From the NCBI GenBank assembly GCA_021325275.1, contig JAJPHL010000034.1, forward strand, positions 123,725 to 187,724: a stretch of 64,000 bases of DNA, given 5' to 3'. Shown here one piece after another: positions 9,018 through 21,544 of the stretch; positions within the stretch are counted from its first letter, which is position 1; every line of letters begins with the position of its first letter. The position numbers and the translations under genes are program-made. This DNA comes from Terriglobia bacterium. Its GTDB lineage: Bacteria; Acidobacteriota; Terriglobia; JAJPHL01. The notes under the pieces were generated by a model that worked only from the letters and a program-made list of their open reading frames with translations, did not search any database and was not told the DNA's origin.

Positions 9018-9123
9018 CGGAACACGGAAAGACACGGAAACGGCATACGGAAAGCACTGAGAAAACTACGCTGCCGCTTTTCTCCGTGTCCTTCCGTGTT
9101 TTTTCCGTGAATCCCGTGTTCCG
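9018..9123. repeat. Inverted repeat with ~10-bp tandem units (CACGGAAA type)
   Basis: The left arm (9018-9065) consists of spaced copies of ACACGGAAA-like units; the right arm (9077-9123) carries the reverse complement (TTTCCGTG, CCGTGTTCCG). The element fills the gap between the convergent egtD and collagen-like genes. The stem could end transcription on both sides, but no long T-tract follows. It shares architecture, not sequence, with the elements at 36463, 48084 and 49759. Confidence 0.7.
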
Positions 9124-9133
9124 ATGACGCCCG

Positions 9134-13192
<4,059 letters not shown>

Positions 13193-13431
13193 AAAAATCC
13201 CCCCGAGGGTGCCGATTCTATTCCAAAACGATTTCTTAGGGCAAGCTGTTTCTCAGAGTGGCCCCAAACTTTAGACCCCCTACTACAAGGCGCGGAAAAG
13301 CGCCGAAGAAGGTCAACGACGATCAGCAGCCTTTTTTCTGGTCGCTGGCATCTTTCTTCTGGTCGTTCGGTTCTGTGTCGCGGCGCGGTCTCCCTTGCGA
13401 GCTCACATCGATTCTGGTATTCTGATGTGAC

Positions 13432-13508
13432 GCGCCCGTAGCTCAGTTGGATAGAGCGTCTGGCTACGAACCAGAAGGTCGGGAGTTCGAATCTCTCCGG
13501 GCGCGCCA
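13432..13508 (+). tRNA. tRNA-Arg (anticodon ACG)
   Basis: A full cloverleaf can be drawn: acceptor GCGCCCG (13432-13438) pairs with CGGGCGC (13498-13504); D arm GCTC/GAGC; anticodon arm TCTGG/CCAGA with the seven-base loop CTACGAA, so the anticodon is ACG (A34 normally edited to inosine); T arm GGGAG/CTCTC with TTCGAAT. Discriminator G and an encoded CCA finish the gene. It reads CGN arginine codons. Free-standing, no neighbouring tRNA and no integrase next to it. Confidence 0.97.
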
Positions 13509-13823
13509 TATCTTCACGGAACCTGCGTTCCGGTCCTTTTCCGCGTTTCCTTCGGGTGCTACTGTCGCGCTTTTCAGCACCCGAGTCATTGAACCATCCG
13601 GTCTACCCTCGGGCCATGGTACTATTCACCCGCACCCCTTCGGTCTGGCCAAGGAAATGGGATATACACGGGAAAAAGTTGAAAGTGTTTGCACGGTAGC
13701 CGGACCGCCAATCTTTCGATGCTTGTATTTTCAGCTATTTATATAAAAACAGGTTTGGAATGACGATTGCTCTCTTGGGGTTGGGGTACGAAGGCCCATA
13801 ACTTGGCTGTTCGGGAGAAAACT
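13509..13823. other. Non-coding stretch between tRNA-Arg and the PEP-CTERM gene
   Basis: No supportable gene. It contains a hairpin with eight-base arms CGGGTGCT (13553-13560) and AGCACCCG (13576-13583) shortly after the tRNA, without a T-tract, and an AT-rich portion from about 13700 to 13750 that probably holds the promoter of the downstream gene. No attachment-site duplication of the tRNA end was noticed within the window. Confidence 0.5.
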
Positions 13824-14705
13824 ATGAAGATTCGCATGTTTTGCACGTTTGTAGCACTCGCGGTGCTATCGCTAGGTACGATGGCATACGCAGACACTTT
13901 TGGCACGATCACTCAGGTGTTGTTTTATCCTGGCACTGGCGGACCGATCGGCGGCACTGGCACGTCGTCCCAGAATTACACTCCGGCTTCGGTGGCACAT
14001 CCCAATGGCACGGGCCTCGTAACGGCCACGTGGACGGCGTCGTATACGTTTAACCAGTATGGCTTTTACGCGGGAAGTCTGCCGGGTGGCGCTACCTTCG
14101 TGAACTTGAGCGTAACGGCAGTCGATACCGAGACCGGTACGATCACTCTGTCGCAGAGTTCGGGCACGGATGGCTACTACGCCTACGACGTTGGTACAAC
14201 CGACAACTTCACCACGGACCCGGCTTTCAACAACACATTCATTTTCGATCAAACTCAGGCTGCGGGCTCGATCGGTGGCACCAGCGCAGCCTGCCAGGGC
14301 AACCCGTCGCTGAATGCGAACGGCTCCACCGACGCGCAAGGCTGCGTCGATCTGAGAGCAAGCGGGAGCGCGGTCACCAAGAGCGGCTTTAACAACACGG
14401 TTATGAACGATTCCACCGGCTCCGGCCCGAGCGGCGCCGATGGCTCGGGCAACTTGGTGAATTCGAACTTCACCGGCGCGGGAACCGTCACCCTGTACGA
14501 ACAAGTGAAAGGTATCGCGGGTATTCAAGGCACCTCGCCGGACAGCGACACGCCGAATTCCTCGAGCGCCGCGACCGAACTCGTCCTGGTCTACACGTAC
14601 GATATTCCCGGCCCCAACAACACGCCCGAACCGGGCACGCTGTTGCTTCTGGGAACTGGTCTCTCCTTCGTAGCCTCGAGACTGCGCAAGAGCGCGGTTA
14701 AGTAA
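13824..14705 (+). CDS. PEP-CTERM sorting-signal protein, secreted
   Basis: 293 residues from the ATG at 13824, which has GGGAG seven bases upstream and opens a clear signal peptide (MKIRMFCTFVALAVLSLGTMAYA). The body is a Gly/Ser/Thr-rich beta-type exoprotein with no enzyme motif. The C-terminus has the three-part PEP-CTERM signal: Pro-Glu-Pro (TPEPGTLLLLGTGL), a short hydrophobic segment, and a basic end (RLRK). Such proteins are processed by an exosortase and are usually linked to exopolysaccharide or biofilm matrix. No exosortase is in the window. A strong terminator follows. Confidence 0.85.
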   Translation: MKIRMFCTFVALAVLSLGTMAYADTFGTITQVLFYPGTGGPIGGTGTSSQNYTPASVAHPNGTGLVTATWTASYTFNQYGFYAGSLPGGATFVNLSVTAVDTETGTITLSQSSGTDGYYAYDVGTTDNFTTDPAFNNTFIFDQTQAAGSIGGTSAACQGNPSLNANGSTDAQGCVDLRASGSAVTKSGFNNTVMNDSTGSGPSGADGSGNLVNSNFTGAGTVTLYEQVKGIAGIQGTSPDSDTPNSSSAATELVLVYTYDIPGPNNTPEPGTLLLLGTGLSFVASRLRKSAVK

Positions 14706-14731
14706 GATTGTAATTCTGGAGCCTTTGACCA

Positions 14732-14763
14732 CAGGCGCCGCTAAACGCGGCGCCTGTTTTTTT
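14732..14763 (+). terminator. Rho-independent terminator
   Basis: Perfect ten-base stem CAGGCGCCGC (14732-14741) and GCGGCGCCTG (14747-14756) with a five-base loop TAAAC, followed at once by seven T residues. It lies 27 bases after the stop of the PEP-CTERM gene. This is the clearest intrinsic terminator in the window. Confidence 0.93.
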
Positions 14764-15250
14764 GTCTTCATCCCCTACCCGGTGCGTCAACGCAATTTCA
14801 GCTTTTCTGTAGTGTCCTTAGTTTGCGTCTCACTGGCTAAAGCCCACTTTTTCCAAACATCTGGGTCGGCACGGCTGAAGCCGCTGAAGCCAGGCTGAAG
14901 CCGTGCCCCTGATACAATGCGCCTGCGGAAACGATTTGCTCACGGTTCACACAGGGATCAAATTCAAATTGAGCCACGACCTACGGCGGCGTCCGCTTGA
15001 TTTGAACCAGCAGATCAGTTTGTTCCCGATCCCGCGCATGGAGACCGCATCTGTGGCGTGTCGTTGGGCGTTTTTCTGGGGTCGCTTGAATGCGGAATGG
15101 TTTCGATCCCGAAAGGGATTTCGCAATGTCCGAACTGGTCCTCTAAATCTTGATTCCGGTAAACCTTGATTCCGGCGTCAGGACTTGGTGGAGGAAGTCG
15201 GCGGTTCTGTCATTGAAGTAGAGCCTTAAACACCATCGGCTCTCAACGTT
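14764..15250. other. Non-coding stretch with small hairpin repeats
   Basis: No supportable gene in nearly 490 bases; an 88-codon frame at 14903-15169 has no family resemblance and no ribosome-binding site. Visible structure: an interspersed-type repeat at 14868-14907, a hairpin ATCCC-GAAA-GGGAT with a GNRA-like loop at 15106-15119, and two adjacent copies of CTTGATTCCGG near 15150-15175. The stretch lies between two converging genes. Confidence 0.5.
14868..14907. repeat. Short palindromic repeat (GGCACGGCTGAAGCC type)
   Basis: GGCACGGCT at 14868-14876 is the exact reverse complement of AGCCGTGCC at 14899-14907; the interior has three spaced copies of GCTGAAGCC. This looks like an interspersed extragenic palindrome. 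No second copy is present in the window. Confidence 0.55.
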
Positions 15251-17536
15251 CTACCGCTGGATGGTCTGAAGGATGTGGCGCGCGTCCTCGATACCTGTGT
15301 AGGTGGGATTGCCGCTCACAGCTTTGGCCAACGTAACCTGAGCGTCACGCAGTTTGCCCGTGCGGTATTGAGCGACCCCCAAATGGTACAACTTTTCCTG
15401 ATTCTTAGGATCTCCGCGCACCGCATCCTGAAACTCGCGAAGCGCCAGGGACATATTATTCTTCTTCAAGTAAATCCAACCCAACGTATCGGCGATGGTG
15501 GGATCGGTGGGCTGCTTCTCCTTGGCCTTCTGCGCCAGGGCCAGCGCCTCGTCCACGTTTCCGCCCGTTTGCACGATCAGCCACGCCAAGTTGTTCATGG
15601 ATTGCCGGTCCTCGGGATTCCGCTTCAGCACCTCCCGGTATTGCAACACAGCATCTCCATACCTCTTGCGTGAAAGATAAATGCTCGCCAGCGCCACGAA
15701 CGCGCTGGGATCGTCCGGATGGGACTTGATGATTTGTTTAGTGATCGCTTCCGCCCGCTCCGTGTCGCCGACTTTATACCGCAGATCGGCGATCATTTTC
15801 AGGGCCGTCACATCGTTCGGGACCACCGTCAGGAATTGCTGAAGGCCTTCCTCCGCTTGAGCGTCCCGATGCTGAGCTTCGCGCACCCACGCCAAACCCA
15901 CCGCCGCAGCTTCCGACTTGGGATTGTCCTTCGCCATCTTCGCGTACATGGTTTCGCCCACGGACGCTTCCCCAGTTTGGATGAGCACCTCGTACATTCC
16001 TTCGATGGCTATGGGATTCTTGGGCGCCAGCTCCAACGTTTTGGCGAAATTGTCCCGAGACTCCTTCCATCTCCTTTGCAACGCGTACAACACTCCAAGG
16101 TTGGCGTACGCTGAGGCCATCTTAGGACGAGCCCTCGCCAAAGCGGTTAGATCCAGTTCGGCAGGGAGGTAGTCGTATTTGGCAATCTCGGCTCGTGCTT
16201 TTTCAAGGTATATCGCGTACGACTTGGCTTGGCTGGCCGGCGTCTCCTTGATCGTCTCCTGCGCAGCTTCCGTCGATCCTTCTTGAAGCAGAAGCTCGAT
16301 CATTTCCACGCGCGCAGCGAGATTGGCCGGTTGGTATTTGAGAGCATCACCCAATTCCTGCTTGGCGAGAGGGCGCGAGCCCTGCTCGAGGTGAGCCATC
16401 GCCTTGTAGTAGTGGGCCACCGACGAGGCGGGCTCCCGTCGCAATACCTCCAGAATGTCAGCCAATGCTTGATCGCTCTTTTCAGCTCGCAAGAAGAGGA
16501 TGCCGCGGCTCAGATGAGCCGGTACGTCGTCCGGTTCTTTCTTCAGGATTTGTTCCGTCAGGGCCTGCGCTTCGGCGCCTCGATCCGTCTCCACCAGGGC
16601 ATTCAACAGCGCATTGCGGCTGTCCTTGTCGTCGGGGTATTTCTTAACGATTACCTGCAAATCGGCGATCCCTTTGTCCGTTTGGCCGCCATAATAATGA
16701 AAACGCGCCAACGCGCCACGATCCCGGGGATCCTCCTGATGTTCCGAACTCAGCTTTTGAAAAACAGGCTCGGCTTGGTCGGGGTGTCCCGTGACCATGT
16801 AAAAGAGTCCCAGTTGGTACAGGGGGTCGGCTGATTTGGGCTCCAATTCGACCGCTTTTTTCAGGCTGGCCTCGGCCTCCTTCAGCTTGCCTTCGCTCAT
16901 ATAAAAGTTACCGAGCGCGGTGAGCGTTCGAACCGTGGGTTTCCGCTCCGTAAGGGCCTTGAGGGTCTCTTCGGCTCCCGAGAGGTCTTTTGTGCGCAAC
17001 TTGACGAGAGCCAGCGTCATCGTAGCGCTGACCGCCATTGGGTCGTGCGCCACAAGGTCTTCTAGACCCTTGGCTGCCGTCTCCAGGTCGCCGGCGCCGG
17101 CGTAGGAATCCGCGAGGAATTCGAGAGATTGCGTGTCGCCCGGCTTGATCTTCAACGCAGCCTGAGCGTACGGGCGCGCCTCTTTGAATCTCCTGCTTCG
17201 TAGGAGAACTTGAGCCAGATCGCGGTTGGTTTCGAAATACATCGGCCGCAATTTCACGGCCGCGGTTAAGGCTTGATACGCCTTGCGGTAATCGTTTAGC
17301 GCGATGCTGGTGGAACCCAGTTGATACTGGGCCATCGCGAAATTGGGATCCAAGTTCACGGCGCGCTGAAACTGTATCTGCGCCTCCTTGGGCCTGTTTT
17401 CCTGCAGGAATTTTTGGCCGCTCGCAAACGCGCGGTCCCTCCTCGCCTCCCTGGAGAAGTAACACCCCGAGGAAACGATCAACATCGCCAATACGCCTGC
17501 CACCAGAACGCTGTTTGATAAAGTCCGTGGTTTCAA
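15251..17536 (-). CDS. TPR-repeat lipoprotein (PrsT-like)
   Basis: 761 residues. The N-terminus has a lipoprotein signal with lipobox (VLAMLIVSSGC, Cys27), so the protein should be lipid-anchored outside the inner membrane. The remainder is an almost continuous array of about 20 tetratricopeptide repeats, starting at KFLQENRPKEAQIQFQRAV and ending near the C-terminus with LYHLGVAQYRTGKLRDAQVTL. Long TPR lipoproteins of this type (PrsT) accompany PEP-CTERM/exopolysaccharide systems, and a PEP-CTERM protein is the neighbouring convergent gene, but no exosortase or EPS gene is present to confirm the link. Confidence 0.85.
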   Translation of the reverse strand: MKPRTLSNSVLVAGVLAMLIVSSGCYFSREARRDRAFASGQKFLQENRPKEAQIQFQRAVNLDPNFAMAQYQLGSTSIALNDYRKAYQALTAAVKLRPMYFETNRDLAQVLLRSRRFKEARPYAQAALKIKPGDTQSLEFLADSYAGAGDLETAAKGLEDLVAHDPMAVSATMTLALVKLRTKDLSGAEETLKALTERKPTVRTLTALGNFYMSEGKLKEAEASLKKAVELEPKSADPLYQLGLFYMVTGHPDQAEPVFQKLSSEHQEDPRDRGALARFHYYGGQTDKGIADLQVIVKKYPDDKDSRNALLNALVETDRGAEAQALTEQILKKEPDDVPAHLSRGILFLRAEKSDQALADILEVLRREPASSVAHYYKAMAHLEQGSRPLAKQELGDALKYQPANLAARVEMIELLLQEGSTEAAQETIKETPASQAKSYAIYLEKARAEIAKYDYLPAELDLTALARARPKMASAYANLGVLYALQRRWKESRDNFAKTLELAPKNPIAIEGMYEVLIQTGEASVGETMYAKMAKDNPKSEAAAVGLAWVREAQHRDAQAEEGLQQFLTVVPNDVTALKMIADLRYKVGDTERAEAITKQIIKSHPDDPSAFVALASIYLSRKRYGDAVLQYREVLKRNPEDRQSMNNLAWLIVQTGGNVDEALALAQKAKEKQPTDPTIADTLGWIYLKKNNMSLALREFQDAVRGDPKNQEKLYHLGVAQYRTGKLRDAQVTLAKAVSGNPTYTGIEDARHILQTIQR

Positions 17537-17738
17537 GACTTCGCCTCTTGTCGCGAACTAAATTATCTCATACGACCTGGCCCGCCAAGTTATCTTCCGG
17601 CCAATCTGAGTTAGTACCGTAGTACACGGTAGAGTGCCGCCCCCAGAGTATTTCGCTGGGACCCAATCAATTGGCCACAAAAGGAACGCGCGGCAAAAAA
17701 GAGCGCGTACGCGCACACGGTCCATGAGATTCTGACAT

Positions 17739-18701
17739 ATGGCCTTTCGTTCCGGATTCGTTTCCATCCTCGGCCGGCCCAACGCCGGGAAATCCACGCT
17801 GCTGAACCGCATCGTGGGCATGAAGGTCGCCATCGTTAGCGATAAGCCGCAAACCACCCGCCAGATGCTGCAAGGCGTCGCCAATCGGGAGTTCCCCGAT
17901 GGCGGCGCGCAGATTGTCTTTCTCGATACGCCGGGAATCCACAAAGGCGACTCGAGAATGAATCGCCGGATGATGGAGGAAGTGGAAGAAGCGCTGGCCG
18001 ATCGCGATTTGTTGCTCCTGGTGGTCGACGCCTCTGCGCCGTTTGGTCCCGGCGATGCGTACGCGCTCGAAGTGGTGAAGCGCACCAAGACACCCTGCTT
18101 CCTCGTTTTAAACAAAGTGGATCTGGTGGACAAACCCAAACTTCTCCCCCTGCTCGATCGCTACAACAAGATGCACGATTTTGCCGAGCTGGTGCCGATC
18201 AGCGCACGAACCGGCAACAACGTGGATCACTTGGTCGAGACAATCGCCAAACATTTGCCGGAGGGGCCCGAGTATTTTCCGAAAGGCCACGTCACCGACT
18301 TGCCGGCGCGCTTCCTGGCCGCGGAAATCATCCGCGAGAAAGCGATTCTGTTGACCCATCAGGAATTGCCGTACTCGACCGCGGTGATTGTGGATCACTA
18401 CGAGCAGCGTGGCCCCATCCTGCGCTTGCACGCGCTGATCTTCGTGGAAAAAGAAGGACAAAAAGGCATTCTGATCGGCGCGCACGGCGAGCGGCTGAAA
18501 ACGGTGGCCACGCGAGCCCGCGAGGAGATCGAAAAAATCTTCAATACGCGCGTCTATCTCGAGGTCTTCGTGAAAGTGCGATCGGGTTGGCGCGAAAACG
18601 GCCGCTTCCTCGAAGGACTCAATTGGCGTAATATGGTGGGAGGCGAGGATCTTCCGCACGCATCGCACGAAGCGAACGAGAACGAAGAGAGCACGCAATG
18701 A
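17739..18701 (+). CDS. era: GTPase Era
   Basis: 320 residues; Era binds the 3' end of 16S rRNA and helps 30S maturation. GTPase motifs are GRPNAGKST (G1, residues 12-20), a G2 region KPQTTR, DTPGIHKG (G3) and NKVDLV (G4). The C-terminal type-II KH RNA-binding domain is clear at EGQKGILIGAHGERLKTV. Length and order are standard. The stop overlaps the start of the BON-domain gene (ATGA), suggesting one transcript. Confidence 0.97.
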   Translation: MAFRSGFVSILGRPNAGKSTLLNRIVGMKVAIVSDKPQTTRQMLQGVANREFPDGGAQIVFLDTPGIHKGDSRMNRRMMEEVEEALADRDLLLLVVDASAPFGPGDAYALEVVKRTKTPCFLVLNKVDLVDKPKLLPLLDRYNKMHDFAELVPISARTGNNVDHLVETIAKHLPEGPEYFPKGHVTDLPARFLAAEIIREKAILLTHQELPYSTAVIVDHYEQRGPILRLHALIFVEKEGQKGILIGAHGERLKTVATRAREEIEKIFNTRVYLEVFVKVRSGWRENGRFLEGLNWRNMVGGEDLPHASHEANENEESTQ

Positions 18702-19036
18702 AAGAGAAAAGTCTCATGACATCAATCCATCCAGCAACTCGCGTTCTTCACGCCATCGCAGCCGTGCTGCTGGCCGCGGCGCTCATAGCGCCGTACGCCT
18801 TGGCGCGTCCCTTCGTCGACGACGATGAGATCTACGATCAAGTCAATCGCAAGCTGAATAGCGATCAGGACATTCACGGCCGCATCAAGATCGAAGTGAA
18901 AAACGCGGTGGTCACGCTGACCGGCACGGTGGGCACGGAAAAAGTGAAGTCAAAAGCCGAGAAAATCGTGCGCAAGGTCGCGGGCGTGAAAGAGGTCGTG
19001 AATAAGCTGGAGATCGGCGAGAACATTCCGAAGTGA
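18698..19036 (+). CDS. Secreted BON-domain protein
   Basis: 112 residues. A signal peptide (VLHAIAAVLLAAALIAPYALA) is followed by a single BON domain: DDDEIYDQVNRKL, then IKIEVKNAVVTLTGTVGTE and VRKVAGVKEVVNKLEI. BON domains bind phospholipid and occur in periplasmic proteins such as OsmY and DolP. The ATG shares four bases with the era stop. Which lipid or partner it binds is unknown. It converges on the next gene with one base between stops. Confidence 0.85.
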   Translation: MKEKSLMTSIHPATRVLHAIAAVLLAAALIAPYALARPFVDDDEIYDQVNRKLNSDQDIHGRIKIEVKNAVVTLTGTVGTEKVKSKAEKIVRKVAGVKEVVNKLEIGENIPK

Positions 19037-19037
19037 G

Positions 19038-19883
19038 TTAGGGCAACACGCGCGATTCCACTTGAAATTTTTTGTAGTCGCTGTAAGTCGTGGTGTCCTC
19101 CTCACGAAAATTCTTGAAATACGCCAGGCGCGCCGATCCCGCCGCGTAGACAAGCTTCGGCAGCCACACTTCGCCGTTGACACGCGTATTCTCAAGGCGC
19201 AAGTGCGCTCCCGCGTGGAGCCGCACGAACGATAGACCCCACGAGATTGTGTCGGTCACTTCGATCTCGGCGCGCGGCAGGAGGTATTCTTCGCGATCGA
19301 TCCACACCTTGCCGCGCAGTTTCGGCAAGATGCGCGCGTCTTTCATCTGCGGCTGAAATCCGGCACGTGGCTCGGCGGAAATCACCCAGCAATCGCGGCC
19401 GTCGATCGGTTCGCTGCCCTCGAGTTTGAAATTGTACGCGCCAGTGACCTCGTGCAGAAAGCGGCGGCCCTCCTCGCGGTCTTTTTCGTACTTCGCCAGA
19501 CGCTTGGCGCGCTGCTCCGGCGTTTCCTTCTCGTGTTCGTGGATGCTCTTCTCGATTTTCTCGCGCTCTTTCTTCTCGTCCTTCTCGGAAAGCGGCTGAT
19601 CGTTCTTCTTCACCAGGCGATAGTACGGCTCGCCTTCTTGCAACGTGACCTCATACGTGTTCACTTCCGTCTTCTTGACGACGCCCGAGCCGTCGAGACT
19701 GCGCTCCTCGTCGCGTTCGGTCCACGTGTAGTTGCGGGCGACTTTCCAGTTGCGCTCGTCGGCGTCGACGGCGCGTTGAATGATGGCGATGGGATCGGGC
19801 GCGGAATCGGGCCCGGAATCAGGCGCCGGCGTGGCTGGCGCGAAAGTCGCTAGCAGAAAAGCAACGACTGTTGAGATGGGCAC
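19038..19883 (-). CDS. Secreted protein, possibly LolA/LppX-like fold, function unknown
   Basis: 281 residues from a GTG at 19883. A short hydrophobic leader (STVVAFLLATFAPATPA) precedes a body with YTWTERDEERSLDGSG, a highly charged Lys/Glu helix (EKDEKKEREKIEKSIHEHEK) and beta-rich segments GRDCWVISAEPRAGF, LRGKVWIDREEYLLPRAEIE and VNGEVWLPKLVY. The strands about 'kvWID..y.LpR.eie' resemble outer-membrane lipoprotein-sorting-type (LolA-like) uncharacterised proteins common in Acidobacteria. That resemblance is from memory of the pattern and is moderate evidence only. Confidence 0.65.
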   Translation of the reverse strand: MPISTVVAFLLATFAPATPAPDSGPDSAPDPIAIIQRAVDADERNWKVARNYTWTERDEERSLDGSGVVKKTEVNTYEVTLQEGEPYYRLVKKNDQPLSEKDEKKEREKIEKSIHEHEKETPEQRAKRLAKYEKDREEGRRFLHEVTGAYNFKLEGSEPIDGRDCWVISAEPRAGFQPQMKDARILPKLRGKVWIDREEYLLPRAEIEVTDTISWGLSFVRLHAGAHLRLENTRVNGEVWLPKLVYAAGSARLAYFKNFREEDTTTYSDYKKFQVESRVLP

Positions 19884-19935
19884 GAAATAAGGACGAGAGG
19901 ATGCGGGGGATTGTTACAAGAACAACCCTCGACAA

Positions 19936-20037
19936 CTACGACTTGCGCGGAGACACGGTCACTATCTGGAATATGGATCGAATCCAGTAGGCCAACGCCG
20001 CAATGGACGATATCAGGACAAAAAGGCTGAACGCCAT
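19936..20037 (-). CDS. Very short membrane peptide, paralogue of the next gene's N-terminus
   Basis: 33 residues from an ATG at 20037 with GAGGGG six bases upstream. The sequence FSLFVLISSIAALAYWIRSI resembles the N-terminus of the 151-residue protein upstream (VSVFILLFSVATLFYWLRST), including the YW-RS motif after the membrane segment. It then stops after a few more residues. It is either a truncated tandem duplicate or a genuine single-span micropeptide. The frame continues upstream to 20157 but without a better start. Confidence 0.45.
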   Translation of the reverse strand: MAFSLFVLISSIAALAYWIRSIFQIVTVSPRKS

Positions 20038-20261
20038 TTTTCGCCCCTCGCTCCAGGGGGATTCACTTCGAGCTTTACTACGTCCGCAAAACGCCAACTG
20101 CCGGGCCCAATACTGTAAAAGTACTGTCAACCCGGCAAAATAAGTACCCAGAACCATCGCCGGAACCTACCGACGATGCTAACCGCTCATCCTAACCCTC
20201 TAGGGTGACACCGGCTCGCCCACTAAGCGAGCCGTTCCCCAACCCACGCCCGAAAATCAAT

Positions 20262-20717
20262 TTACGCGACGTCCAACGCGAAACTCGACATCCGGCGGCT
20301 CATCACGCCGGCGAAATGCTCCAGCACCGAGGTCATCTCCAACAGAGCAAAGCGTTCCATGCGCGGCGACAACGCCCGGCCGAGGGTGTAGACCATGCGC
20401 ATCACGCGGAAATCCATGATCAACAGTTTTTCTTCGTACGAGTAGCGGCCCACGTTGACCGTGGCCGCGAAACGCAACAAGTAGGTCAGCGCCAGGAAAT
20501 CGTGTCGCAGGGATTCCACCAGGCGTCCGTACTCGGCGGCCTGATCGGCTGCGGCGAGAGCCTGACGCACCATCGGGAACTCCAAGCGATTCGCTTCCGC
20601 CAAGCGGATGGCTTCGGCCGTCGCTTGGCTGGAATCCAGAATGGTCTGGATGGTGGACCGCAGCCAGTAGAACAGGGTGGCCACCGAGAACAGTAAGATG
20701 AATACGCTTACGAACAT
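20262..20717 (-). CDS. Membrane-anchored protein of unknown function
   Basis: 151 residues with one N-terminal membrane span (FVSVFILLFSVATLFYWL) and a cytoplasmic, all-helical remainder rich in Ala, Arg and Leu (AEAIRLAEANRLEF, ADQAAEYGRLVESLRHDFLAL). No recognised domain. Its ATG shares a base with the stop of the preceding seven-span protein (TAATG), so the two are translationally coupled and likely act together. The 33-residue peptide downstream looks like a duplicate of its N-terminus. Confidence 0.7.
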   Translation of the reverse strand: MFVSVFILLFSVATLFYWLRSTIQTILDSSQATAEAIRLAEANRLEFPMVRQALAAADQAAEYGRLVESLRHDFLALTYLLRFAATVNVGRYSYEEKLLIMDFRVMRMVYTLGRALSPRMERFALLEMTSVLEHFAGVMSRRMSSFALDVA

Positions 20718-21460
20718 TAGCCCCGAGCCTCCACCAGCACCAACTCGCGATCACGTTCGGTTTCCGTCTCATCGACAGCCACCGGTAGCATGGTCAATGC
20801 GTAGCACCAGATCGCCAGCATCGCCAACGTTGCCACAGGCGAGATATATCGAACCACGCTCCACAGAGCATCAAACTGATTCTTGGGAACCAGACTCTGG
20901 ACAGCCCAACTCGCCGCCTGCATGGCTGCGGACATTCCCAGGCCTCCGACCAGCGCACGCAACTGAGGTTCCTTGACTCGCAGATACGCGAGGGTTACGC
21001 AGAGCATGAGGGTTAGCACCACAGAGGCGAAATACATGTTCTGTTGAACTTCCACGATCAGGCGCTTCAGGAATAGCGTTTCGCGGGAGATCACCAAGTT
21101 GGAGGTAAACCAATAGGACACGGCGACCACCAAACCGACTAGGGTCAGGAAGGCCATACGCGCTTGGGTGCGAAAGGGAGACTCGCTGAGAATGATCTCA
21201 AAGATGCTTATGGTCGCTAGGTACCGCAGGACCACCAGCAATACATCCAAGCCAAAGTAGGTGAAAAAGTATTCTTGCGAGCGCCATCCGTAGGCGCGCA
21301 GACACGCCTCGCGCAGGATATCGCAAGCGATCATGCTGCCAGTGTAGATGCACAAATATTTGTACCGGCGGAAGGTCCCTTTGAACAAAGCAAGACCCAC
21401 AAAGCCCCAAGCTAGGGCTTGGCCGACGCACAATAGCAGCAATTGACCAGCGTTATGCAT
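20717..21460 (-). CDS. Polytopic membrane protein of unknown function
   Basis: 247 residues from the ATG at 21460, which has GGAGGA five bases upstream. About seven hydrophobic spans can be counted, starting LLLLCVGQALAWGFVGLALF, with charged loops between (YGWRSQEYFFTYFGL). No transporter or enzyme motif is recognised. Related multi-span proteins of unknown role are frequent in Acidobacteria. The gene is followed without gap by a single-span protein, so the two may form a complex. The C-terminus is acidic (DETETERDRE). Confidence 0.75.
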   Translation of the reverse strand: MHNAGQLLLLCVGQALAWGFVGLALFKGTFRRYKYLCIYTGSMIACDILREACLRAYGWRSQEYFFTYFGLDVLLVVLRYLATISIFEIILSESPFRTQARMAFLTLVGLVVAVSYWFTSNLVISRETLFLKRLIVEVQQNMYFASVVLTLMLCVTLAYLRVKEPQLRALVGGLGMSAAMQAASWAVQSLVPKNQFDALWSVVRYISPVATLAMLAIWCYALTMLPVAVDETETERDRELVLVEARG

Positions 21461-21544
21461 AGTTCCTCCAAGCAAAAGTACTGTAACCTGCTGGCGGAAC
21501 CGTGTCAACGCCTTCTAACTAGATTTTTTGAACCGCGCTAAAGC

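Noticed and set aside
9018..9123. Possible CRISPR-like array
   Set aside because: Units are about ten bases, have no unique spacers of constant length and are arranged as an inverted repeat; no cas gene is near.
13432..13508. tRNA-Arg as an integration site for a genomic island
   Set aside because: No integrase and no second copy of the tRNA 3' end in the window.
13447..13746. ORF starting inside the tRNA-Arg gene
   Set aside because: Begins in the tRNA and has no coding features.
14903..15169. 88-codon plus-strand ORF in the non-coding stretch after the PEP-CTERM gene
   Set aside because: No ribosome-binding site, no motif, mixed composition; lies among small repeats.
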